A stretch of DNA of 64,000 bases from Pomacea canaliculata (Eukaryota; Mollusca; Gastropoda; Architaenioglossa; Ampullariidae), in contig NC_037591.1 in the NCBI RefSeq assembly GCF_003073045.1, positions 20,679,319-20,743,318 of the forward strand, written 5' to 3'. Under the pieces are notes generated by a model. The model made no database searches and had not been told where the DNA came from. It saw only the letters and a program-made list of their open reading frames with translations. Position numbers and translations under genes: made by a program. The stretch's first letter is position 1, and the number at the start of each line of letters is the position of its first letter. Positions 14,352 through 24,412 of the stretch are shown one piece after another.

Positions 14352-14923
14352 TAGATGACTTCTAATGAACTTCAATAGCTTCCTTCTTAATGTGTTAAAA
14401 TGAATAACAAATCTAAATGCATTAATTTATCAAAGGAAGAACACATCAAACATAGATTAGTGTTCAGACAATTGTCTTCTAGGAGATCAATATAATTTTG
14501 ATTTTGCAGTTTGTCAGTAGAAGATTGTAAAACCATCAACTAAGAACAAAAAGCAAATTATGCTTTAAGCAATGCAGGGGATAGAAAATGTCTTGAATTG
14601 CTTATTTTTGTTGATTATATTAAAATAACTCATATACACACTATACATTATAACAATTCTTCAGTGAAAGTCACAAAAATAAAAAGTAACATGAGTTCTT
14701 CATCCAAAAAGACTTTAATTTGTCCCTTTTAAGTTTCACTGAAAGACCAAGAACAGCTTTTAAGATCATAGTACCAATCAATGACATGACCATGAAAAGC
14801 GCAAGTATCATGAAAATGATTTATACACATAAATCACAGCTACTAAATGTTTCCTTTCTCAACCAATATTCCCTCTAAACCCTTGTGAACAATACGACTA
14901 TTACTGTGTGTTTTCCTCTAAAC

Positions 14924-15647
14924 CAGGGGTGGGCAATTAATTTTCCCAAGGGGCCGCATGAGAAACTGGGATGGTTTTAGAGGGCTGGACTAATATAGTT
15001 AACTCCGTTTTACCCAATACTGTATATATAGTACAGTCAAATCTCCCTACTATGCCACCTACTGGGACCGAGCAAAAGTGGCATAGTAGCGAGAGTGGCA
15101 TAATACGGAGGGTTCGTAAAAACGGCTTTATTTGCTCGTTACCCGTCAGTCCAACGCTCTCAAGAATCATCGGCTGGCGCTAGCTGTCTCCTCTCATTCT
15201 CCCCCTCACCTCTTCATCCTCCACCCCTCCCAACCACATCCTCGCACCTGCATCCTGTCGCTAGTCGACCCCCTCCCGCTCTCCCATCGCCAGCCTCCAC
15301 CCTCCCTGTGTGCGTGCTAGGTTCCGTCCACCTAACTGCCATGTCCCACACTACCCTAGAGTATAATAATCGAGCACTGCGTGGAATTTCACAACTTGTG
15401 CCTTTTAACAATCACAAAAAAGTGGCATAGTAGCGAGAGTAGGGGTGGCATAGTAAATTTTTTTTTACATTGAATTTATAGTCGGGACCGAGCAAAAGTG
15501 GCATAATACCGAGAGTGGCATAGTAGAGGGGTGGCATAGTAGAGAGATTTGACTGTATATATACTGACGGGCGGGCCAGCTGGCGGGCCGGTCAGAGACA
15601 GGAAGCGGGCCGGACTCGGCCCACGGGCTGCGCTTTGCCCAGGTCTG
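14924..15647. mobile_element. hAT-type MITE carrying a nested pogo/Tigger-like MITE
   Basis: It begins CAGGGGTGGGCAA and ends TTTGCCCAGGTCTG, which are hAT-style terminal inverted repeats. It is flanked by a perfect 8-bp target duplication CTCTAAAC (14916-14923 and 15648-15655), the length hAT transposases make. Sub-terminal sequence is GC-rich with repeated GGGCCGG-type motifs. There is no transposase. The middle is occupied by a younger element at 15034-15555. Confidence 0.88.
15034..15555. mobile_element. Pogo/Tigger-like MITE inserted inside the hAT MITE
   Basis: Terminal inverted repeats of about 25 bp differ at one position; both read CAGTCAAATCTC(C/T)CTACTA inwards. They are flanked by TA on each side (15032-15033 and 15556-15557), as expected for the Tc1/mariner/pogo group, and CAGT termini are typical of pogo/Tigger. 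A sub-terminal motif 'gtggcatagtagcgagag' recurs near both ends. The centre is a pyrimidine-rich stretch (about 15180-15310) without coding capacity. Confidence 0.85.
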
Positions 15648-15655
15648 CTCTAAAC

Positions 15656-18600
15656 AATAAAATTTCAGGCTTATGTTTACATATAGCTTGCATCAAACAC
15701 TGTGTGTACTAACACCCTAGCATGTGTTTTGCTTTTTTTGTGTGTGCGAGTGTTTGCTTGCAGTTCGAAGCAAAGCAGAATACTGACAGACTCCTAATAA
15801 TGCCAGATGTAATTATAGGACTTTCACGCAAAATGTACTATTGCAGTCTGGTCAGGAGAAACATTGCATCAATGATCTCTAAATTGAATACTTTATGCAA
15901 ACTGAATGACCTCATTAACAGAAAAAGGGGCAGGGTCATCAAAAAGCTAATAAATCCACTTATGATTACAATCTACCAGACACCACATTTTTTTCCATTT
16001 CCTTCTGTTCACACATTTGGTTAACTTATTTGCTGCTGATTAAAATTATGCACTATGTTGTTTACTACGTATTTCTCTTTTTTATGTGAACAAAAACAAA
16101 AACCAGCAGAAATGAAATGAACTCAGCATGTTCTGGACCAGGTCATCCACATGTTCAGTTTTAAAGGAACTAAAACCATCTTGCTAAACATGCCCCTTTT
16201 GAAAATTTTCAGATGCTGTATCTTCAGCAGCTTTTCCTTCTATGAACAAATGTACAAGTTCAACATGCTCACTTCCTTATAGGTTTTAAAATCTTATTCA
16301 TTTTGGCACATAATATGAACTGTAACTGTAACAAGCATGTATATAAGTAAAACAGACCATACAGCTTCCTGTTAACTATCCTCTCATCTTGACTTTTGCT
16401 CACTGATGCATGTACATATATTCGATTCATTAACAAACCAGAAAGCCACAAAGTTTAAAAACTATACATGTGAAGGCAACAAATGTGGGGAGGTGGGAGA
16501 ATAGCACCATCATTATCTAACACAAGAGAAACATAGAGATTTGCTACACAAAACAAGATCATGATCAGCTCTGTGTGTAGGAGACAAAGCCACCATCCCA
16601 AGAGGTCATGGGTTGCCTTGCAGTACAAAAGCAATACTGATCAACTTGCTTTTGACCACTAAATAGTCACAGTAAATATGACAGTTGGACGCCTCTTCAT
16701 ATGACAATCTTCATACAACAATCAGTTACCTTTAAAGAATATATTAAACTAAATAAAAACACCTGTACAAATGTGATCATGATTCTTTTTTACTTTAAGC
16801 CTGCCTCACATTGCATTTTGTATCCCACTGAAAACAGACCCCAGAAGACCACAATAAGATGGCTTAGTGCCATGTAAAAAAACATTTTATCATAAAAGAC
16901 CAATCTTTCTTTAATCAATTGCAAATGAAAAGTACTGTACCTGTCAAAGGACCCTTAACTGTTAATAGAGGTAGAAAAAAAAGCAATTAAGTGCATTTTC
17001 TTGCATCTGTTTAACTAAAACTGCACAGTACAAAATAGATTACTCAGTCTACATTCACACCAGCCACAAAAAGACTTTTTTCCCCAAAAAGGCTATTTTC
17101 CTATCTCTGTTGCTTTAGCTGCTGTAAGCATCTCTCCCGCCAAAGAAAATGATTAATTCAAAGGAAGTAAACAAAAAAAAACAAAATAAAGACACTGAAG
17201 ACTAAAAATACATTTAAAACATCTGCTACTGCGAACAGTTCTGCAAATGATTTTTTCCTCTTCATTTAAAACTATTCTAAAAATTCTTAAGATCATCTTA
17301 GAGAGAGTAAAGGGTAAAACTATTAAAAATAAACAACACAAAAGGCAACCAACGATCTTTTTTCTTTGTTAGACTGGTGGGAGACAAGTACGTTTCACTT
17401 TTATAAAGCAGGTTGGTATTGTCAAAATTGCTGTACATTTAAGGCACTTTAAAAAAAAATAAATAATGTAGCTCCATCTCTACTCAAGAAAACATACTTG
17501 TTTAGTTTAAAAAGATGCGAGGAATGGTCAAATGCAAAGCCACAGCATTTTTTAAACTACTACAGGAGGTACAATAAACTCAGATTTTAAATGGTGCACA
17601 AACTTTGATTAAAATATGCCACACTGGTAAACTTGCTTTTACCACAAGAAAATTAGACATCTAAGTTAACAAAAACATGTTAAAAATTTATGCTAAGAAA
17701 AGTTTACAGTTCCAAGACTGCTTCAAGGCAAAAATTAGCTCCGAAACAATACAGCTAATTTTTTGTAAGGCAGAAGCATTAGAGAAAGGCATGATTGCTA
17801 CAAAATAATGTGACTGTATTGACGTAAGCCAGCGATAAATGGACCTTGCAACTTGTCATTAAATGCTCTCTCAAAAAATAAGAAGTAAAAACCTGACCTG
17901 TAAGTTAACACTCATAGTTCTCTACATCTAACTTAAGATCTAGCCATTTTCGAGCTTTTAAAACCTCACTGTTTAATCTCTAAGCAGATATATTTTAGTG
18001 GAGGTAAAAAGATCATAAAATATGAAAAGTGACACCTACCATCTTCACAATCAATAAATGAAGGAACAATTAGCCCTACTGAAATATCAACTGCCCATCA
18101 GAAATGTACAGAAAAGTGTATTGTCATGCATAGAAGAGTTTTAGATCATTCAACATAGGTGGATCAGTGCAACTGAGCTGTAGCTATGAAGATGTTTGCA
18201 ACTGCAGGTACAAATTGTTAAGGAAGATCCACTGCCAGTTCATCACATGGGAGCATGAAAAATACATTAACAAGATTTGACAAAAGACTGCCCTTAATAC
18301 AACTGGCTGCACAGGAGTAATTCAACATTAATAAAAACACTTGTTTAAAGAGAAAGTGCTGACTGCATTGTTAATGATGCAATAGTTCTGGAAAGCAAGT
18401 TGAAAGCTGACAAAAAAGGCTCCCTTATAGGGACTTTCAACATTTTAAACAATGTCATCTTTCTATGATGAAAATAGTTCCAAAGTTTGTTTTTTTTTAA
18501 ATGCAAGAGACACTTCTGCTGACTTACTTATGGATTAAGATGGGCTTCTCTGAAGGACTACACTTGAAAAATATTGCTGTTACAGGGAAGATGTTAGTAT

Positions 18601-19145
18601 CAAACTTTGTATGAATCATTTAAAATGGTTCTATTTATGCCAATAACTAAAATTTCAGTTTGTGCCTGGCATTGTCAAACTCTGAGTAGATATTTCTATG
18701 TTACTGTAAGAATTTGTTTAAATACCATTGTCAAAACAGCTAGACATTTGCTTTGATATTTTCTATATTCTGAAGAAATATGAATCTAGTCTAACTCAGC
18801 TGTAGGTGTAAATAATAGTGCTGCAACAGTTGAAATTGTAGCAATGACCTGAAGATGGTTGACTATTAACTATTCTAATTCAAGCAACCAAGAAACCTAC
18901 ATTAAAATGTGTCAAAGAGTCTGTACATTACAAACTACTCCTACGTAGTGTACAATAAAACACGAAATAACATGCAAAAAAAATACATTGTAAAAAAAAA
19001 ACTATTTTCCTAATCATTCAATAGCTTTATACTGACTTTCACAGCAAGAACAAACAATCACAGGCTAATAACATGCTTCAAGTTTAGGATACACATGAAC
19101 AGCTTTGAATTCCCAGTATCAAAGATGCTCTTGATATTCATTCAT
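15656..19145. other. AT-rich non-coding DNA
   Basis: No exon, RNA gene or mobile element was recognised. The sequence is AT-rich with scattered A runs. It lies 3' of the minus-strand CDC42SE2-like gene and might be its unspliced 3' region, but no feature proves that. Confidence 0.4.
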
Positions 19146-19149
19146 TCAT

Positions 19150-19880
19150 CCCTTATGTGGTACTAGTTGACAAATGGTTATGCTTGTCATGGTAGGAAGG
19201 GGAGGGTACAAATGGACATATGCAGCGACTGACAAGGCTTGCCACTTAAGCTTATTCTGGGCAACGGTGAGCAGGTCCTGCATGAAATGACCAGCCACTT
19301 CTTCACATTTGCAAGCTGATTCTTCCTCTGTCCACCTCAGCAACGATCCCCGAGTTCTAAGAACAGTCTTAAAGGTCACATGACCAAACCAGACCAGCTT
19401 GTACCACTTTACTTAATTGAAAAAGGGTTCCTGGTGTCTCACAAGGGTGGCTGCCATACAAAGTCAATAGCTTTGCATTCCACATATGATAATTGGAGTA
19501 GACTCATCAAGCATGTATTCTTCGATGCCTGGATTCTCCTCAAGCAGCTAGTAAGCAGAGTCCATAGCTCACATCTGTACAGTAGAAAAGAAAGTACAAA
19601 AGCATTGAGTGGTCTTGGCAGCATGCATTGCTGCGCCTGATTCTGTCCAGCCTGGCCATTACCACTGTCACGATCCTGGTACAGATGTCTGCAGTGGAAC
19701 TGCTATCTTTGGAAAGGGTAGCTTTCAAGTACTCAAAGCTGTTCACCTCCTTCAGTTGTACTCCTTTCATGTAGGTATCTGCATTGTTGTTGGTGTTAAC
19801 GATGACATTCCTTTTGTCAGTGTTGGTCTACATTCCATATTTGTTTGCACCGTCTTGATTTGGGGAAAAGGGGATCCCAA
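19150..19880 (-). mobile_element. Decayed LINE, 3' half of ORF2 (reverse transcriptase end and C-terminal domain)
   Basis: On the minus strand, successive frames read VNSFEYLKATLSKDSSST, RIVTVVMARLDRIRRSN, LYRCELWTLL, RRIQASKNTCLMSLL and, after further frame changes, MQDLLTVAQNKLKWQALS. This is the standard order in RTE/I-group mollusc and arthropod LINEs: 'V..F.YLG..LS.DG', 'A..RL..IW', 'LYGCE.WTL', 'R.Q.FE..CLR.LL', then the C-terminal 'W..LP..DLL..A..R..WR.LS'. Frame changes and stops make it a fossil. The 5' part and any tail are not recognised. Confidence 0.85.
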
Positions 19881-21599
19881 ACCTTTTATTATCTCCAGAT
19901 GAAAATGAACAGATGCCATTCTGAAGAGGCTTTACCAAATAATTCTTCAAGAATGCTTTAACAGGTAAGATAAGCACTCAGGGTCCTGGAAAATTTTTAT
20001 AGGAATGTAAGCATGCTTTCATTCTAGTGATTAAAAGAAAGGGACAATAGTATTACAAGCAAGAAAAACCAAAGCTTAGCATTTATCCAGATCCAGGACT
20101 TTAGCAACATGTTGAATCTGACATAACCTGATTGCCTCAAAGAGTTTATGCACCGGAAAACATGTGAAAGCTGCAATTTGTGGCACAGCCACACTGATCA
20201 ATGTTTTTAATGCAGCAGGCATAAACAGAGAAGGTACTAATTTAACAAATATTTTTATTCAAGATTCCAAAAGCATTATACTTTTTATTGCAAAACTTGC
20301 TATAGTAAAGTATTCTTTAGATGCAATCATACAAAATACTTAAATACTTCAGTCTAAGCTCATGCTGAGCTGTTTGGTGTGGACTTTTCATTAGCAATAA
20401 TGAACTGTCGATGCACTGTAAAAAATATATGCTTCTGAACTCCCTTAGATGTCTATAAAGATGTTAAATGTGGATGTATATAAGCAGATCTGAAGACAAA
20501 GCCGTAGGAGCTCCAAGTCCCATCTTCTACTGTTAATTACAGTCAGACACAAATATTCACTCATCCTATTTGTCACTCTGCAATAAATCAGAAAGAAAAG
20601 TGGTTTGTAACTAATATTACAATATGCTTCAAGTTTCAAAATGCTGATAATGAGTAAATATAATCGGCATACTACAAACATACCATCAGTCGAATACATT
20701 ATTAAACAACAAAAATACAAAATTATCCTATAGATGAAATGTATAGATCAATATATCTATGTCAAGTCTTTTAACAAAAAAAGTTATACAGTTTTTCATT
20801 TAAATAAAATGTTGAAATGCTCCACACATCCACACACAAAGAGAAAGAGCAAAATTTCACAAAGAAAATTTGTATAGAGGATCAGAAAATGTTAACAAAT
20901 TGGGACACAGAGAGAGCAGGGAATAGTGTATCTGAAAAAATAAGAGTTTAGGTCAGTGGTCTTATCACTTAAGACACTGCACAATAAACCAAATGCTAGA
21001 AAATATTTCATCATTACTTGTTCTCAGCTGTCAGTGACACAGTGTTAAAAACATATCCCTTAGAGCAGTTTTTGACAACAGAGATCAAGATCACTATAAT
21101 ATTCATCTACAGTATTTAAATTAATGTTTGCATTATCCTGTGACTGTTTGATAAGACAACTTTATAAAACCAATATGTACACTGATATATTTTTGAGTGG
21201 AATAAAATTTTCATGCTCTAAAATAAAGGCTCACAAGACAAAGAAACTTAATCGTACATGCATGACAGCTCACCACTGGATTTAATCATTCACTGACAGG
21301 TTCCAAAACTAAGCAAGGAACGAGAAAATGAGCAGACATTCAATCAAGTAGCTGTGGAACAGCCTAAAAGTCTCATCCCTGATGCCAAACAAGTGCAATT
21401 TATGAAGCATATATAATCTGCTCTGGACTTTCTTGTAAAGACAGAAGGATCTGTGAAAGGCAGCCTCATGTTTAGGTGAATGATGAGGAACTTAATTACA
21501 TCAACCTGCTCAGCAAGAAACTGAGGAGCAAATGGTTGTGATATATTGCTATATCTAAGTGCTAGTAATTGATTTTGCAACTCTCGTTCGGGATTGAAG
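19881..21599. other. AT-rich non-coding DNA between two LINE fossils
   Basis: No coding exon or repeat structure was recognised on either strand. A minus-strand AATAAA (TTTATT) lies near 20253. Confidence 0.4.
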
Positions 21600-22090
21600 A
21601 CAGAGCCAGAGCAGTCAATGATACTAGATGCTCTACTGAGAATTAGTAAGAAAATTAAGGACTCAAAAAAAATGATCTCACAGCGGATCTTTAGGTCAAG
21701 TCATAATCTTCTAAGAGAAGAGGAGCTTACAAGCTAGAATGTGGGGCTTGATGGTGTTGAACGCTAAACTTAGAACACAGACAGATGACATGAATACTAC
21801 AAGCCACTCAAGGATGAAACTGAGCTCAGTGATGACTGCCTCCTGTGTACTTTGCAACATATGAACTGCTGCAGGTTGTGGGAAATGTTAGTCTGTGGTA
21901 ACAACTGCTAACCTTCTACCTTCTCCATACACTTTGCCACAGCAGATTTCAGGGCAATGAGTCTTAAGTCATTATTAAGAGAGGTGGCATAGGGGTTCTT
22001 GGGGTTAGGTTGAATAGCGAACTCTTTCAAGAGGTGCTGAAGACTAGGGCTACCTCATTGCATTGCATCCTTACTACGTGGGTATGCGCT
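21600..22090 (-). mobile_element. Decayed LINE, central reverse transcriptase fragment
   Basis: The minus strand reads NPKNPYATSLNNDLRLIALKS followed by a KCMEKVE block, then LPQTNISHNLQQF and AFNTIKPHILACKLL. These correspond to the LINE blocks 'P.PK......NDYRP.AL.S...K..E', 'L....L.D..QFAYR' and 'SSAFNTI.PH.L..KL', which precede the YADD motif in CR1/L2-like elements. Several frame changes are present. It is separate from the copy at 19150-19880 and looks like a different clade. Confidence 0.7.
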
Positions 22091-22662
22091 TCACCTGGCC
22101 AGTAGCTTTATGTGGTAAAACCTCATCTATGATTAAAGAGGAAGGCAGAGTTGGAGGAGTGTCCTAATAAAATAAAACCTCATTGATCACAAACATTCAT
22201 TTCAAAATTCTGTGCAAAACCCTCTTCAAAGCAAAATAATGATGATAACATTCTATTCCCACATCTACATTAATGGCAAACCTGTCAAGGGTTTTTCCGA
22301 GGTAATTCTACGACAGCAAGCTGCAGGTGTCCAGGTGAGAGGTGGTGTTCATAATCTCCCTTAGAGGCCATTTGGTTCTGCACGGAATGGAGCTGTGGAT
22401 AAGGTGGACAACACAACATTCAAAATTTATCTTCTTTGTGTATTTTATTTGATCATTTTCTCTCTATATATATATATGATTCTTCTCTAAGTGATTTTTT
22501 CAAACTCTAGCATAAGTACTTCAGTAAAATTCATGCAACTAAAAAAAAAATATATAAAAGATGCTATAAGATTACCTAAAAATCAATCATAAGCATTAAG
22601 TAAAATATAATTTATTAAAAAATGTTTTTTATAAATGACAAATAAAATGTAAGATATCTCAC

Positions 22663-23473
22663 ATGTGAAGAATTAAAGCTATTGGGTACATCTCCAGAAC
22701 CTATATGTGCTGTGTGACGGAAATTTGTTGGCAAACCAATCATGCTAGGGTCAATGCGTCGACGGCGTTTCTGAAAAAAAAAAATTTTAAATTAACTTAA
22801 ACGAAACATAAGAACTGACTTGACATTTAACTGATGTCTCTTAATAAAGATAAATTTCAAAGATGCTTTACGCCTATGGCATAGATCAATGGTTCTCAAA
22901 GGGCGATTTCACACAAGTTTTAATTTTATCGATATCCAACTGCTCGTTCACATAAAACTCTCGCTCACCAACAAAAGTCTTTATATCACAGCGTGAGCTT
23001 TGTGACCTTTAGCTGGGTCATCTGTTATTCCTTTAGTAACACAGTGCACTTCCTTATTTTTAATTTTTATGTGTACTTTGCGAAGTATTTAATTTTATGT
23101 AAACTTATTACTACAATACTATCACAAAAGTACATTTAGTTTTGAATTGTAATGAAGCAAATGCGGCAGTTTAAATTTGAAATTCATAGTACAAAGTGAT
23201 TTTAGGCATTGGTAGTCAGCCATATTTTTTACTTTAGCAAACTGGTCCACGATCCGAAATACTTTAAGAACCACTGATGTAGATGGCTTTCTGAACATGA
23301 CCAAATCCTTCGATTTAAACGTGTATGTATATCAATCTTTCTGAATTTTTTTCAATTCAAAATAAAAATTAATAAATATACCTCAAGAATATTAAAAACT
23401 ACATAAGCAGCCTACTTACAGGTTGCGGCTGTTCTGTTATGCAACAACTAAAACACAAAAGGGCGTCTCCCAT
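22663..23473 (-). CDS. CDC42SE2: CDC42 small effector protein 2-like (CRIB domain, palmitoylation-type N-terminus)
   Basis: Coding exon one runs 23473-23420 and gives [18 protein letters not shown]. Coding exon two runs 22770-22663, phase 0 at both ends, and gives [20 protein letters not shown] and then [16 protein letters not shown]. This is the CDC42SE signature: an N-terminal CC pair (palmitoylated in vertebrates), a basic stretch, then a CRIB motif [19 protein letters not shown] that binds GTP-loaded Cdc42. The family anchors to membranes and links Cdc42 to actin. An acceptor at 23655-23656 suggests the first coding exon extends to 23654 as 5' UTR. A donor (GTGAGA) ends exon two. Human SE2 has about 30 further residues (a QNQMQSKGG block), and I could not find that exon. 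Reading through the donor would add 15 other residues and stop at 22615. SE2 rather than SE1 is judged from the RRRRID.SMIG.PTNF match. Confidence 0.9.
22887..23276. mobile_element. hAT-type MITE in the CDC42SE2-like coding intron
   Basis: The ends are CAATGGTTCTCAAAG and CTTTAAGAACCACTG, close to the CAGTGGTTCTCAA termini of hAT (MER5/Charlie-like) elements. Flanking octamers are GCATAGAT (22879-22886) and ATGTAGAT (23277-23284), which differ by three transitions and so fit an aged 8-bp duplication. No coding capacity. A paralogous uninterrupted site exists at 24354-24412. Confidence 0.75.
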
Positions 23474-24353
23474 CATCAGGCTGACTATCTGCCCTGCTTA
23501 GGATGCTTCTTTTACAGGTATTTAGCAGCCTGACAGCATGAACAAGCAGGAAGGGTTCAGGAACAGACCAGCTTGAAGTGAACCACCAAGTTCCCAAAGC
23601 CTTGATGAGAGATGCCAAACTGTTTCTTTGGACTGGAAATGGAGTAGTGCAGAGCTGCAAAAGGGAAAACAAAATCTGAGGAAGAGGTCATTATAGCAGT
23701 GACAAAAGGTAAACTACTCTGCAGTATGGTATTTTTTCTGAATCAGATAAACATTCTGTTAGACTAAGCACCTTTTAAATTGGTTTTGTTTTCTTTTGTA
23801 AGCTGCCTAAAGTATACTTCTTTTGTGTTTCCAAAATTATACAGGTTAAACAGATGAGAAACAATTTTGTTTCCAAAGATGAAAACCAACAATATTAAAT
23901 CACTTTAACTCTTCAACCAATGGTTTCTTGAATTTCTTTTTTCAAGTCTTTGGTCTGCATTCATGCTACTGTACATGCATGAACGGCCCTCAACCTCAAA
24001 ACACACTGAATATGTTGCATGTTAGTGGCAGTACTTTTTCCTCTTTACAGATAACTGAGCTGAATAAAAGGATCATTTATTGTTATTGCTGACTATTATG
24101 TACCAAAGATGAAAACAACTCTTTATTTTTTCCCCCATATGTTACTTCTTCCCATATTTTGATAGGAAGTATAAGGCAACTGTGTTAGGACCTCTTTTAT
24201 CACATGCCCAGCTGTTTAGCTTGTTACACTAAATCCCAAATATAAAACAAATTATTTTGAATTTATCTCATAGGAAGTGAATGTTACACATTCATCAGGT
24301 AAAGAAAAGTCTAATCCCTAATTCCCCTTGTTCAACCGTCAATGGTTATGCCT

Positions 24354-24412
24354 TGTGCCTATGGTATAGATCGTTTTCTGAACATGACCAAATCCTTTAG
24401 TTTAAATATGTC
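24354..24412. repeat. Copy of the sequence flanking the hAT MITE, without the insertion
   Basis: This stretch matches 22870-22886 joined to 23277-23322. Shared blocks are 'gcctatggYatagat' and 'ttctgaacatgaccaaatcc', then 'tttaaaYRtgt'. The single octamer GTATAGAT (24364-24371) sits where the other copy has MITE plus duplicated octamer. Confidence 0.75.

Noticed and set aside
16802-16845. Minus-strand acceptor followed by a short frame (WDTKCNVRQA, stop) as a possible CDC42SE2-like last exon
   Set aside because: It lacks the conserved QNQMQSKGG block and any further support.
23448-23672. 74-codon minus-strand frame upstream of the CDC42SE2-like start
   Set aside because: It overlaps the 5' UTR and first coding exon in another frame, and the [11 protein letters not shown] frame is clearly the real one.
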